Program-made: the position numbers and the translations under genes
Shown: one piece after another, positions 43,081 to 51,360 of the stretch
How the letters are laid out: each line of letters opens with the position of its first letter
Numbering within the stretch: the stretch's first letter is position 1
The notes under the pieces: model-generated
Told to the model about the DNA's origin: nothing
What the model saw: the letters and a program-made list of their open reading frames with translations, nothing else
The model's database searches: none
Assembly: GCA_964520325.1 (NCBI GenBank)
Contig: CAZFOB010000004.1
Coordinates: 124,001-188,000 of the forward strand
Origin: CAZFOB01 sp964520325
GTDB taxonomy: Bacteria; Actinomycetota; JAICYB01
Direction of reading: 5' to 3'
DNA: 64,000 nt

Positions 43081-44337
43081 ATGGGACGTCTTGCGAAGCT
43101 GTGCGTTGTTGTGCTCGTTGTGTCGGTGGTCCTCGGCGGCGGGTCTGCTGCGGTCGGGTCGGAGAAGGTCGCACCGTCTCTTAACATCAGGATCCTCAAG
43201 AACGCCGAGTTCACTCGCGAGACCGGCGTCTCGGAGGGTAAGGGAACGGCGGCCGACCCTTACGTCTTCTCCGGACTCGAGCTCAACTCGCTGCACATCG
43301 AGAACACGTCCAAGTACGTCGAGATCAAGAACAACACCATCGCCGGCCAGCTCCTTCTTGACTGGGTCGGTGACCGGGCGAAGGTCCACTACAACTCGAT
43401 CGGCCAGCTCGACGTGAATCGCAACGTCGCGCGTACTGGTGCACCCACGAGCGGAAGCATGGTGCATAACACGTTCGGCAACGTGAACCAGCTCAGGCAC
43501 TGGGACGGACTCTTCGCAAACAACACGGTCGGACGCCGCGACCAGCTCAACGCGCGAGCCGCGAACTTCGACGGCTTCAACGGCGCGCGCTACGACCGCA
43601 ACACCTTCTACGGCTTCGTCGACGCGCGACTGCACGATCACCACCACTCGACGGGCTTCGACGGTGGGAGTCACATTCACGACGGGATGGACCATGGTAA
43701 GAACCACTCCCAGCGCTACCACTCGGCGACGGTGACCAACAACAGGATCACCACGAGTCACGACTACGCGCTTGCCTACCTCGACACCGGACACGCTGGC
43801 AACGACCGCACTGCTCCCTCCGAGACCAACGAGGCGCTGAACGACCCGCACGCACACCACACGCGCGTGCGGTTCTCAGGCAACAAGCTGTCGGGGGCCG
43901 GGATCCTCGTTGACGTCTTCAACGCGACCGACGACAAACACCTGCGCACATACGCCGGGCTCGTCGACATCGAGAAGAATTCGATCACTCTCGGCAAGGA
44001 CGACTTCTTCTCAGCGAAGCAACTGAACGGGATCGAGGTGCGCAACGCGAAGGATCTCCGCTTGTCGATCGAGAAGAATGCGATCATCGGCTGGAAGCCC
44101 GGCAACGGTTTCTTCGACTTCCTCGAGCAGTGGGATACCAACGCCGGGATCTTCCTGGCTCAGGTCGAGAAGGCCAACATCCGGCTCCTTGGCAACAGGG
44201 TCGAGAACCGCACGCACGGCATCCGCGCGGCGAACTTCAAGGTGGACGTCGACTGGGTGATCGGTGGCTTGACGACGAAGAACGTCACCGAGCGCGTGCA
44301 CGCGGAGAACGTCCCCCGCAAGGCCAGAACCGCGTAG
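43081..44337 (+). CDS. Secreted right-handed beta-helix protein with His-rich loop
   Basis: A 418-residue exported protein: signal peptide (AKLCVVVLVVSVVLGGGSAA), then repeated strands of the parallel beta-helix type (VEIKNNTIAG, AKVHYNSIGQ, SMVHNTFGN, FANNTVGRRD, VTNNRITTSH, VRFSGNKLSG, DIEKNSITLG, LRLSIEKNAI). In the middle is a His/Asp-rich loop, DARLHDHHHSTGFDGGSHIH followed by DGMDHGKNHSQRYHS, which may bind metal. The fold is that of NosD- or pectate-lyase-type proteins, but I see no lyase active site. ATG 43081 has GGGAGG six bases ahead; ATG 43069 is an alternative. Confidence 0.75.
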   Translation: MGRLAKLCVVVLVVSVVLGGGSAAVGSEKVAPSLNIRILKNAEFTRETGVSEGKGTAADPYVFSGLELNSLHIENTSKYVEIKNNTIAGQLLLDWVGDRAKVHYNSIGQLDVNRNVARTGAPTSGSMVHNTFGNVNQLRHWDGLFANNTVGRRDQLNARAANFDGFNGARYDRNTFYGFVDARLHDHHHSTGFDGGSHIHDGMDHGKNHSQRYHSATVTNNRITTSHDYALAYLDTGHAGNDRTAPSETNEALNDPHAHHTRVRFSGNKLSGAGILVDVFNATDDKHLRTYAGLVDIEKNSITLGKDDFFSAKQLNGIEVRNAKDLRLSIEKNAIIGWKPGNGFFDFLEQWDTNAGIFLAQVEKANIRLLGNRVENRTHGIRAANFKVDVDWVIGGLTTKNVTERVHAENVPRKARTA

Positions 44338-44340
44338 CGC

Positions 44341-46302
44341 TCACTTAAGAAGAAGCTCGACGACTTCGCCGAGGCTCTTCGTGAGGTCGTGGTCCTTCGG
44401 CGTGAACACGCGTGCGACGCCGATCTCAAGGAGCTTCTTCGCGTCGTCGTCGGGGATCGTGCCGCCGACGACGACGGGAACCTTGTCGGTGTCGATGCCG
44501 CGGCTGCGCAGCTCGTCCATCACCTCGGGGATGAGTAGGTCGTGCGCGCCGGACAGGATCGACAGGCCGATGATGTGGACGTCCTCGTCGGCCGCTTGCT
44601 GCGCGATCTGCGCCGGCGTCAGGCGGATGCCGGGGTACACGGCCTCCATCCCGAGGTCGCGTGCGCGGACGGCGATCTGTTCGGCGGCGTTGCTGTGTCC
44701 GTCGAGGCCCGGTTTGCCGACGAAGATGCGAACGCGCCGGATGCCGAGTTCCTTCGCGATCGCCGCGATGCGCTCGCGCGTTCCTTCGATCCGGGCCTTA
44801 TCGGCTCCGACGGACGCCGCGGCGCTTACGCCGGTGGGAGCGCGGTACTCGCCGAGCACGTCGCGCAGGGCATCCGCCCACTCCCCGGTGGTCACGCCGG
44901 CCTTCGCGGCATCGATCGAAGCCGGCATGACGTTCGTGTTGTCGACGGCGGTCTTCTTGAGCGCGTCGAGAGCTTTCGTGACCGCGGCTTTGTCGCGTGT
45001 CCCTCGGAAGCGCTCGAGCCGCTCGATCTGCTCGGCCTGCTGCTCGCTCGTCACCTTCACGATGTGGATATCGCCTTCGTCGGGAACCAGCGGTGACGGT
45101 TCGGTCTGCTGCTCGGCGTTCACGCCGAGCAGCGTGATGTCACCCGATTCGATGCCGCGCACGCGTTTCGCGTGCGCGGAAACGAGCTGCTCCTTCATGT
45201 ACTCGATGGCCTCGATCGCACCTCCGGCGCCGAGCACCTTCTGGAACTCGGCCCACGCGAGTTCCGACATCTCCTTCGTCTTGGCTTCGATCACGTGGGA
45301 GCCCGCGAAGATGTCCTCGTATTCGAGGAGGTCGGTTTCGTAGGCGAGGATCTGCTGCGAACGGCGGGACCACTGCTGGTCCCACGCGCGGGGCAGGCCA
45401 AGTGCTTCATTCCACGCCGGCAGTTGCACCGCGCGCGCTCGCGCGTCCTTCGACAAGGTGACACCGAGCATCTCGAGCAGGATCCGGTAGACGTTGTTCT
45501 CGGGCTGTGACGCCGTAAGGCCGAGTGAGTTCACTTGGACGCCGTAGCGGAAGCGCCGGAACTTCGGATCCTCGACACCGTAGCGTTCGCGCGTCACGCG
45601 GTCCCACAAATCGGTGAACGCGCGCATCTTGCACGTCTCTTCGACGAAGCGGATCCCCGCGTTGCAGAAGAACGACAGGGCGCCGACTCGTTCCGGCGTG
45701 AGCATCCCGCGATCTCTAACGGCGTCGAGGATGCAGACGGCGTTGGCGAGCGTGAACGCCACTTCCTGTACCGGGTTGGCTCCGGCTTCCTGCAAGTGGT
45801 ACGAGCACACGTTGACCGGGTTCCATTTCGGGATCTCAGCTCCGGTGAACTCGATCGTGTCGGCAGTGAGGCGGATCGACTCCCTCGGCGGGAAGATGAA
45901 CGTGCCGCGGGACAGGTATTCCTTGAGGATGTCGTTCTGCGTGGTGCCGAGGAGAGCCTTGCGGTCGGCCCCTTGTTCGTCGGCGACGGCGACGTACAGC
46001 GCGAGCAGCCATGCCGCGGTCGCGTTGATCGTCATCGACGTGTTCATCTCCGCCAGCGGGATCTGGTCGAAGACCGCCCGCATGTCCTCGATGTGGGAGA
46101 TGGGCACGCCGACCTTCCCGACCTCGCCGGCCGCCATCTCGTGGTCGGAGTCGTAGCCGGTCTGTGTCGGCAGGTCGAATGCGACCGAGAGTCCGGTCTG
46201 TCCGTCCGCGAGACCCTTGCGGTAGAGCTCGTTCGTTTTCTGAGCGCTGCCGTATCCGCCGTAGGTGCGGATGATCCAGGGCTTGTCCTTCGCGACGCTC
46301 AT
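44341..46302 (-). CDS. ecm: Ethylmalonyl-CoA mutase
   Basis: A 653-residue B12-dependent acyl-CoA mutase. It follows ethylmalonyl-CoA mutase rather than methylmalonyl-CoA mutase: GLSVAFDLPTQTGYDSDHEM, MNTSMTINATAAWLLALYVA, ESIRLTADTIEFTGAEIPKW, NPVNVCSYHLQEAGANPVQE and GLTASQPENNVYRILLEML. The C-terminal B12 domain has GKPGLDGHSNAAEQIA (cobalamin His; the usual DxHxxG ends in Ala), LSILSGAHD and VVVGGTIP. It converts ethylmalonyl-CoA to methylsuccinyl-CoA in the ethylmalonyl-CoA pathway. It is a single full-length chain. The matching crotonyl-CoA carboxylase/reductase is at 57567-58808. Confidence 0.9.
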   Translation of the reverse strand: MSVAKDKPWIIRTYGGYGSAQKTNELYRKGLADGQTGLSVAFDLPTQTGYDSDHEMAAGEVGKVGVPISHIEDMRAVFDQIPLAEMNTSMTINATAAWLLALYVAVADEQGADRKALLGTTQNDILKEYLSRGTFIFPPRESIRLTADTIEFTGAEIPKWNPVNVCSYHLQEAGANPVQEVAFTLANAVCILDAVRDRGMLTPERVGALSFFCNAGIRFVEETCKMRAFTDLWDRVTRERYGVEDPKFRRFRYGVQVNSLGLTASQPENNVYRILLEMLGVTLSKDARARAVQLPAWNEALGLPRAWDQQWSRRSQQILAYETDLLEYEDIFAGSHVIEAKTKEMSELAWAEFQKVLGAGGAIEAIEYMKEQLVSAHAKRVRGIESGDITLLGVNAEQQTEPSPLVPDEGDIHIVKVTSEQQAEQIERLERFRGTRDKAAVTKALDALKKTAVDNTNVMPASIDAAKAGVTTGEWADALRDVLGEYRAPTGVSAAASVGADKARIEGTRERIAAIAKELGIRRVRIFVGKPGLDGHSNAAEQIAVRARDLGMEAVYPGIRLTPAQIAQQAADEDVHIIGLSILSGAHDLLIPEVMDELRSRGIDTDKVPVVVGGTIPDDDAKKLLEIGVARVFTPKDHDLTKSLGEVVELLLK

Positions 46303-46351
46303 TCCTCTGCGTACAGGCTACCGGCTCGCTTCTCCGAGTCCGCGTGCTTCA

Positions 46352-47446
46352 TCAATCGATCCCGAGCCGGCGGCGCTGGCGCTGGTCCTTCGCGATCGCT
46401 TTGCTCCGGCTGTTCTTCTCGCGAGCCACTTCCCGCTTGCGGCTGTCGACGTAGGCGAGCTCGCGCTGCATCTTCTCGTACTGGCGCAGCCGCGCGGGGT
46501 CGAGCTCACCGGATTCGAGCGCCGCCCTGATCGCACATCCAGGCTCAGCGCCGTGCGCGCAATCTTGGAACCGGCACCTTCCGGCGATCGAGTCGATGTC
46601 GCCGAACACGGTGTCGGTGCCGACCTCGTCCTCCCACGCGAACAGTTCGCGAAGGCCGGGAGTGTCGATGAGAAGCCCACCGGTCGGCACAGACACGAGT
46701 TCGCGATGCGTTGTCGTGTGCCGGCCGACCGCATCGTCGCGCGTCGCACGCGTCTCGAGGAGTTCCTCGCCGACCAGTGCATTGATGAGCGTCGACTTGC
46801 CGACACCGGAACTGCCCAGCAGTGCAGCCGTCTTGTCGCCGGTGAGCTGCATGCGCAGCACATCGGTGCCTTCGCCGGTGATCGAGCTCGTGACGACGAG
46901 GTCGGCTCCAACGGCCGCCCGTTCGACTTCGGCCACGATGACCGGGTTGGCCTCACCGAGGTCGGCTTTCGTCAGCACGACGACCGGCTGCGCTCCCGAC
47001 TCCCAAGCAACCGCGAGATACCGCTCGACGCGGCGCGCGCTGAGCTCGCGCGTGAGGGAGGTCACGATCCACGCGAGGTCGATGTTCGCGGCGAGCACCT
47101 GACCCTCGGTCCGAAAACCTGCGTCCTTGCGGATGAACGCCGTGCGCCGTGGAAGGATCGCATCGACGGTCGCCGAATCTCTCTTCTGTTGGGGGAGACC
47201 CCCAAGCCCCCCGCGACGAGCTCGAAGCGCAACCCAATCGCCGACCGCAGGCAGGTCGGCGCGGTCGGAGGCGCGATGACGTAGTCGCCCGGCGACCTGA
47301 CACCACAGATCGCCGGAAGCCGTGTACGCCAGGTACAGATCGCGATGCTCGACGGCGATCCTGCCCGGGACGTGGTCCTGCACGAACGGCCGGAAGGCGC
47401 TCTCCTCGTGTGCCGTCCAGCCCAAGCTGATCAGTGATCGATCCAA
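46352..47446 (-). CDS. rsgA: Ribosome small subunit-dependent GTPase A
   Basis: A 364-residue circularly permuted GTPase: an N-terminal OB fold, then G4 (VVLTKADL) before G1 (LLGSSGVGKSTLINAL), switch region (ATRDDAVGRHTTTHRELV), G3 (LLIDTPGLREL) and the C-terminal zinc knuckle (CRFQDCAHGAEPGCAI). RsgA helps 30S subunit maturation. TTG 47446 has AAGGAGA about eight bases upstream. It is divergent from the fucosidase gene. Confidence 0.93.
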   Translation of the reverse strand: MDRSLISLGWTAHEESAFRPFVQDHVPGRIAVEHRDLYLAYTASGDLWCQVAGRLRHRASDRADLPAVGDWVALRARRGGLGGLPQQKRDSATVDAILPRRTAFIRKDAGFRTEGQVLAANIDLAWIVTSLTRELSARRVERYLAVAWESGAQPVVVLTKADLGEANPVIVAEVERAAVGADLVVTSSITGEGTDVLRMQLTGDKTAALLGSSGVGKSTLINALVGEELLETRATRDDAVGRHTTTHRELVSVPTGGLLIDTPGLRELFAWEDEVGTDTVFGDIDSIAGRCRFQDCAHGAEPGCAIRAALESGELDPARLRQYEKMQRELAYVDSRKREVAREKNSRSKAIAKDQRQRRRLGID

Positions 47447-47610
47447 AGCGGATTCTCCTTAGACGAGTGATGGACGTCCGCAGCGGGGGCGTCGACCCGA
47501 GTCACGGAGAACCAGAAAGCCCGTCTAGACCACGAGTGCCGACGCCCGGGGAGCGGAGACTTTGGTCGTCATCACGCACCTCCTTTTCGCGTCGACTGAG
47601 TACAGAACCA

Positions 47611-47616
47611 CATACT
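47611..47616 (+). promoter_or_regulatory. Leaderless-type -10 box for fucosidase gene
   Basis: CATACT (47611-47616) ends six bases before the ATG at 47623, and there is no ribosome site. The position is that of other leaderless promoters in this window. No convincing -35 is seen. The remaining 176-bp gap to rsgA shows nothing else I can name. Confidence 0.4.
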
Positions 47617-47622
47617 AACCGC

Positions 47623-48882
47623 ATGCCCGGACGGAACGAAGCGACTTCCCATGATTGGTTCGACCAAGCACGGTTCGGCATGTTCATCCATTGGACGCAT
47701 TGCTCCAACCGGGGCTTCGAGCTCTCGTGGCCGCTCGTCGGCGGCGTCCACGTGTTGCCGCACTCCGACGACGTCGCCGTCGAGGACTACTACCGCGACG
47801 CCCTGACGTTTTCCCCGCAACCCGGCGCCGCCAAGCAGTGGATGGATCTCGCGGCCAAGGCCGGGATGAAGTACGCGATCCTGACCACCAAACATCACGA
47901 CGGTTTCGCGCTCTGGCCGACGAAGCACTCCGACTTCTCGATCGCGCAAACCGGTTACAAGGGCGACCTCGTCGCCGAGTACGTCGATGCCGCGCGCGAA
48001 GCCGGTCTCGTCGTCGGGTTCTACTACTCGCTCTCCGATTGGCACCATCCCGATTACCCGGCCTTCCGTGAAGAGGACAAGCCGTACATGAAGTTCCTCG
48101 GCCGCCGATCCGAAACGTGGGATGCCTATCTCGATGCGATGTTCGGACAGGTCCGCGAGCTGCTTACCAACTACGGGAAGATCGGCGTCATCTGGTTCGA
48201 CGGACAGTGGGAGCGCACCGCGGAGGAATGGAAAGCCAACGAGCTTGCCGCGATGATCCGCGAGCTGCAGCCGGACATCCTGATCAACGACCGCCTCCCC
48301 GGCGGCGACTACACCACGCCGGAGCAGGCCATCCCGGCCGCGGTTCCCGACCGGCGCTGGGAGACGTGCATGACGATGAACACCTCGTGGGGCTACGTCC
48401 CGAAGGACACCTCTTACAAGTCGGCTACTGGGATCGTGCACACGTTGTGCGAGATCGCCGGCAAAAGCGGCAACCTCCTGCTCAACGTCAGCCCACGCGC
48501 CGATGGGTCACTTCCGCCCGAACAGATCGAGCGGCTGGAGGCCGTGGGGGAGTGGATGGGTACCAATGGCGAAGCGATCTACGGCACAGAAGCCGCGCTC
48601 GAGCCCTGGCAGTTCTACGGACCAACGACCCGAAAGGGTGACAGCGTGTACCTGCACTGTCTGTGGCGCCCCTACGAGGACGTGGTCGTTCGCGGCATGC
48701 CGGTCAAACGGGTGAAGGCGAAGCACCTCGCGACCGGACGCGAGCTCGTCGTGCGTGGACGTGCCACGGCAGAGCAGGAGCTGCTGAGCAAGGACCCGAT
48801 CGGCGAGATCTTCATCGAAGTCCCCGAGGATCTGATCGAGCCGCGCGCCACGGTCATCGAGCTGTCGAATCTGGCACCCTAA
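47623..48882 (+). CDS. Alpha-L-fucosidase, GH29 family
   Basis: A 419-residue glycoside hydrolase of family 29: DWFDQARFGMFIHWTHCSNR, TTKHHDGFALWPTKHSDFSI, AGLVVGFYYSLSDWHHPDYP and GVIWFDGQWERT, where the Asp is the expected nucleophile. A small beta domain ends the chain. It has no signal peptide, so it would act inside the cell on imported fucosylated sugars. It splits terminal alpha-L-fucose. No sugar transporter is adjacent. The gene stands 32 bp ahead of the 3-hydroxyacyl-CoA dehydrogenase gene. Confidence 0.9.
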   Translation: MPGRNEATSHDWFDQARFGMFIHWTHCSNRGFELSWPLVGGVHVLPHSDDVAVEDYYRDALTFSPQPGAAKQWMDLAAKAGMKYAILTTKHHDGFALWPTKHSDFSIAQTGYKGDLVAEYVDAAREAGLVVGFYYSLSDWHHPDYPAFREEDKPYMKFLGRRSETWDAYLDAMFGQVRELLTNYGKIGVIWFDGQWERTAEEWKANELAAMIRELQPDILINDRLPGGDYTTPEQAIPAAVPDRRWETCMTMNTSWGYVPKDTSYKSATGIVHTLCEIAGKSGNLLLNVSPRADGSLPPEQIERLEAVGEWMGTNGEAIYGTEAALEPWQFYGPTTRKGDSVYLHCLWRPYEDVVVRGMPVKRVKAKHLATGRELVVRGRATAEQELLSKDPIGEIFIEVPEDLIEPRATVIELSNLAP

Positions 48883-48914
48883 GGCGTCGCACATCCAGCC
48901 AGGGGGACCTCGTT

Positions 48915-49769
48915 ATGGATATCAACACCATCGGCATCGTCGGCACCGGACAGATGGCAACGGGCATCGCCGAAGTCACAGCGAAGGCCGGCATCAAGAC
49001 GATCATCCGCGGACGGAGCGCCGAGAAGGCACAGGCTTCGGTCGCAGCGATCGAGAAGTCACTCAGCCGCTCAGTCGAGAAGGGCCGTGCTACCGAAGAG
49101 GAAAAGGTGGCGACCCTCGGCAACCTCTCGGCCACCGGCCACCTCGGCGACCTTGCCAACGTCGATCTTGTGATCGAAGCGCTCGCTGAGAACCTGGACC
49201 TCAAGCTCGAGATCTTCAAGGACCTCGAGGACGTCTGCGGCGAGAACACGATCCTCACCTCGACGACGTCCTCGCTTCCGGTGATCCAGATCGCGATGGC
49301 GACGCAGCGCCCGACGAAGGTCATCGGTCTGCACTTCTTCAACCCCGCAACAGCGATGAAGCTTGTCGAAGTCATCCCGACGCTGCTTACCGACGAGGAC
49401 ATCACGGAGGGCGCGCGCAAACTCTGCGAGCAGCTCGGCAAGGTGCCTGTCGTCGCGAAAGACCGCGCCGGGTTCATCGTCAATGCGCTGCTCTTCCCAT
49501 ACCTCAACCACGCGGCGCGCATGCTCGAGGAAGGCTACGCGTCACGTGAGGACATCGACGCGGCGATGATGAACGGTTGCGGGCATCCGATGGGACCCCT
49601 CGCGTTGCTCGACCTGGTGGGCAACGACGTGTCACTCGAGATCGTGGAGTCGCTCTACGGGGAGTTCCGCGATCCCTTCCTCGCCCCTGCGCCGCTGCTC
49701 AAGCAGATGGTCGCGGCCGGTCTTCTCGGTAGGAAGACCGGCCGCGGGTTCTACGACTACTCACATTGA
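48915..49769 (+). CDS. 3-hydroxyacyl-CoA dehydrogenase (3-hydroxybutyryl-CoA type)
   Basis: A 284-residue NAD-dependent dehydrogenase: IGIVGTGQMATGIAEVTAKA is the dinucleotide fold, LVIEALAENLDLKLEIFKDL and TSTTSSLPVIQIA include the catalytic region, and GLHFFNPATAMKLVEVIPT holds the catalytic His. The C-terminal domain has KDRAGFIVNALLFPYLNHA and GCGHPMGPLALLDLVGNDV. It interconverts acetoacetyl-CoA and 3-hydroxybutyryl-CoA, the step before crotonyl-CoA in the ethylmalonyl-CoA pathway, or acts in beta-oxidation. ATG 48915 has AGGGGG about ten bases before it. It converges with the arsenic operon, one base apart from the nine-codon ORF. Confidence 0.9.
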   Translation: MDINTIGIVGTGQMATGIAEVTAKAGIKTIIRGRSAEKAQASVAAIEKSLSRSVEKGRATEEEKVATLGNLSATGHLGDLANVDLVIEALAENLDLKLEIFKDLEDVCGENTILTSTTSSLPVIQIAMATQRPTKVIGLHFFNPATAMKLVEVIPTLLTDEDITEGARKLCEQLGKVPVVAKDRAGFIVNALLFPYLNHAARMLEEGYASREDIDAAMMNGCGHPMGPLALLDLVGNDVSLEIVESLYGEFRDPFLAPAPLLKQMVAAGLLGRKTGRGFYDYSH

Positions 49770-49770
49770 T

Positions 49771-49800
49771 CTAGCAGCAACCGCAACCGCATGGACACAT
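49771..49800 (-). CDS. Nine-residue Cys-rich peptide ORF in arsenic operon
   Basis: On the minus strand ATG 49800 opens a nine-codon ORF, MCPCGCGCC, ending in TAG at 49773-49771. Five of nine residues are Cys in the pattern CxCxCxCC, as in metal-binding loops. Its ribosome site TAAGGAGGTGA (49816-49806) is an 11-base complement of the 16S rRNA 3' end, begins with the arsM stop codon, and sits eight bases (GGAGG to ATG) before the start. So after finishing ArsM a ribosome could restart here. I infer a trivalent-arsenic or metal-binding peptide. It could also be a translational regulator (leader-type ORF) or chance, though the near-ideal ribosome site argues against chance. Confidence 0.6.
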   Translation of the reverse strand: MCPCGCGCC

Positions 49801-49805
49801 GGCCT

Positions 49806-49816
49806 TCACCTCCTTA
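49806..49816 (-). promoter_or_regulatory. Near-ideal Shine-Dalgarno site for the nine-codon ORF
   Basis: TAAGGAGGTGA on the minus strand is complementary to the 16S anti-Shine-Dalgarno end over its full length. The first three bases are the arsM/arsN stop. It is the strongest ribosome site I found in the window, and its only downstream start is the MCPCGCGCC ATG. Confidence 0.75.
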
Positions 49817-50986
49817 GCAGCACGCGCCGTCCTTGAACGTCGGCAGCGGCTTGAGTGATGGTTTGGACAGCAACGGGAGCTTGGCGTCCTCGAAGACAAG
49901 ACGCATCGCGGTCGCCGTTGTGCAGCACTGACCGGCCACGAGCGCACTCCGCGCGCACGCGTCCTTGATCATCTCGCCTGAGACTGCTTCGAAGCCGAAG
50001 TCCGAGAAGAACCCTTGTGCGTTCTCGGTGTAGAGGTGGATCTCGGCCGCCCCCGACCAGCGCGCGATCTCGAGAGCGGTGATGACGAGCCGGCGTCCCA
50101 TGCTGTTCTTGCGGTGCTCGGAGGCGACGACAAGTGAGCGCAGCATCGTCGACGATCCGTAGCGCTCGAGTGCGATGGCACCGATGACGGTCGATGCCTG
50201 AAGTGCGACGACACAATCCTCCGTACGCAAGCCGTCGGTCGGCAGTCCGGCCGCGGTGAGCAGCGCGTCGATCGCAGGACGATCGGCGGGCACGGCCGGC
50301 CGCAACACGGTCTTGCCCGGCTCCCAGTCGCCCGGCTTGCGCGCGGTGACGGCGACGGCCAGCTGCTGAATCGTGCTCGTCGAGCACTCCTCGCCGCAGT
50401 CGCTCGCGATGCGCTCGATCTTCACGTCCTTGAACCCGATCTCTTGCAACATCGCCTTGTAGTCCGATTCGACGAGCGCACCGCCGACGCAGGAGCACCA
50501 TGAGTCGTTGCTCTCGCGCAGTTCGGTTCCCGGCTCGTCCGAGAACGCGGTGTCGAGCACCGCGAAGCGGCCACCCGGACGTAACGCACGGAACGCCTCG
50601 ATCAGCGCCCGCCGCTTGTCGTCCACGAGGTTGATCACGCAGTTGGAGATGACGACGTCGACGGCACCGCAATGGACGGGGAGGTGCTCGAGGTCGCCGT
50701 CGAGGATCGCGACGTTGTCCAAGCCGGCGTCGATCGCCGACGCGCGGGCGCGCTCGATCATCTCCGTGGTGAAGTCGATGCCGATCGCGCGTCCGGTCGC
50801 GCCGACCGCATGCGCGGCGGCCAGGAGGTCGCGTCCGGGGCCGGAGCCCAGGTCGAGGACCGTCTCGCCTTCGCGCAGATCCGCGATGGAAACGGGATCA
50901 CCGAGGCCGAGCGTCGGCGGCGTCTCGGTCGTGGGCAGTTCAACGGCGTGACGTGCGTAACGGTCGCGTACGGCTTCCTTCTTCAT
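49814..50986 (-). CDS. Arsenite methyltransferase fused to GNAT acetyltransferase (ArsM-ArsN type)
   Basis: A 390-residue fusion. Residues about 1-215 are ArsM-like: TVLDLGSGPGRDLLAAAHAV (SAM site), ISNCVINLVDDKRRALIEAF with the motif Cys, SNDSWCSCVGGALVESDYKA and ASDCGEECSTST, all giving Cys residues for As(III). Residues about 225-370 are a GNAT domain (ALERYGSSTMLRSLVVASEH, RKNSMGRRLVITALEIA, IHLYTENAQGFFSDFGFE) of the type found as ArsN in arsenic operons. ArsM methylates As(III); ArsN-type enzymes acetylate organoarsenicals such as arsinothricin. The C terminus is GACC. ATG 50986 follows GGAGG and overlaps the arsR stop. Confidence 0.87.
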   Translation of the reverse strand: MKKEAVRDRYARHAVELPTTETPPTLGLGDPVSIADLREGETVLDLGSGPGRDLLAAAHAVGATGRAIGIDFTTEMIERARASAIDAGLDNVAILDGDLEHLPVHCGAVDVVISNCVINLVDDKRRALIEAFRALRPGGRFAVLDTAFSDEPGTELRESNDSWCSCVGGALVESDYKAMLQEIGFKDVKIERIASDCGEECSTSTIQQLAVAVTARKPGDWEPGKTVLRPAVPADRPAIDALLTAAGLPTDGLRTEDCVVALQASTVIGAIALERYGSSTMLRSLVVASEHRKNSMGRRLVITALEIARWSGAAEIHLYTENAQGFFSDFGFEAVSGEMIKDACARSALVAGQCCTTATAMRLVFEDAKLPLLSKPSLKPLPTFKDGACC

Positions 50987-51318
50987 CGGTCTACCTCCAG
51001 GATTCCGGCCAGTTCGTTGATCGCTTGATGGTTCGCTCGGTAAAAGCACAACCGGCCCCGTGTGTCGCAGTCGACGAGGCCGGCCTTCTTGAGTACGGAC
51101 AGGTGATGCGAGATGGTGGGCTGGGACAATTCGAAGCTCGCGTTCAGATCGCACACGCAGAGCTCCGGATTGCGAACGAGCAGGTTCAGCAGCCGGACGC
51201 GGGTGGGGTCGGCCAGCGCCTTGAACTGCACCGCCACGCGCTCGGCTTCCTCGTCCCCCATCCCAGGGTCGACGAGCCCACAGCAGCCCTGCAGAAGCTC
51301 CTTCGTCTTGGTTGCCAT
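50983..51318 (-). CDS. arsR: ArsR-family metalloregulator
   Basis: A 111-residue winged-helix repressor: FKALADPTRVRLLNLLVRNP, LCVCDLNASFELSQPTISHH and LSVLKKAGLVDCDTRGRLCF. The CVCDL motif in the DNA-binding helix is the classic As(III)/Sb(III) sensor (ELCVCDL), and CC near the N terminus (QGCCGLVDPG) may add ligands. It should release the operator when arsenite binds. ATG 51318 lies within the operator, with a consensus promoter ahead. The operon has no efflux pump (ArsB/Acr3) or arsenate reductase. Confidence 0.93.
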   Translation of the reverse strand: MATKTKELLQGCCGLVDPGMGDEEAERVAVQFKALADPTRVRLLNLLVRNPELCVCDLNASFELSQPTISHHLSVLKKAGLVDCDTRGRLCFYRANHQAINELAGILEVDR

Positions 51319-51353
51319 TCATCGATTGTTATCGATGCATCGATGAATGTCAA
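51316..51353 (-). promoter_or_regulatory. arsR promoter and 11-bp inverted-repeat operator
   Basis: On the minus strand: TTGACA (51353-51348), 17 bases, AACAAT (51330-51325), six bases, ATG (51318). The transcript would start at the A of the start codon. CATTCATCGAT (51316-51326) and ATCGATGAATG (51339-51349) form a perfect 11-bp inverted repeat with a 12-base spacer, covering the -10 box and start codon, as expected for ArsR control. Confidence 0.75.
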
Positions 51354-51360
51354 TAGGTCG

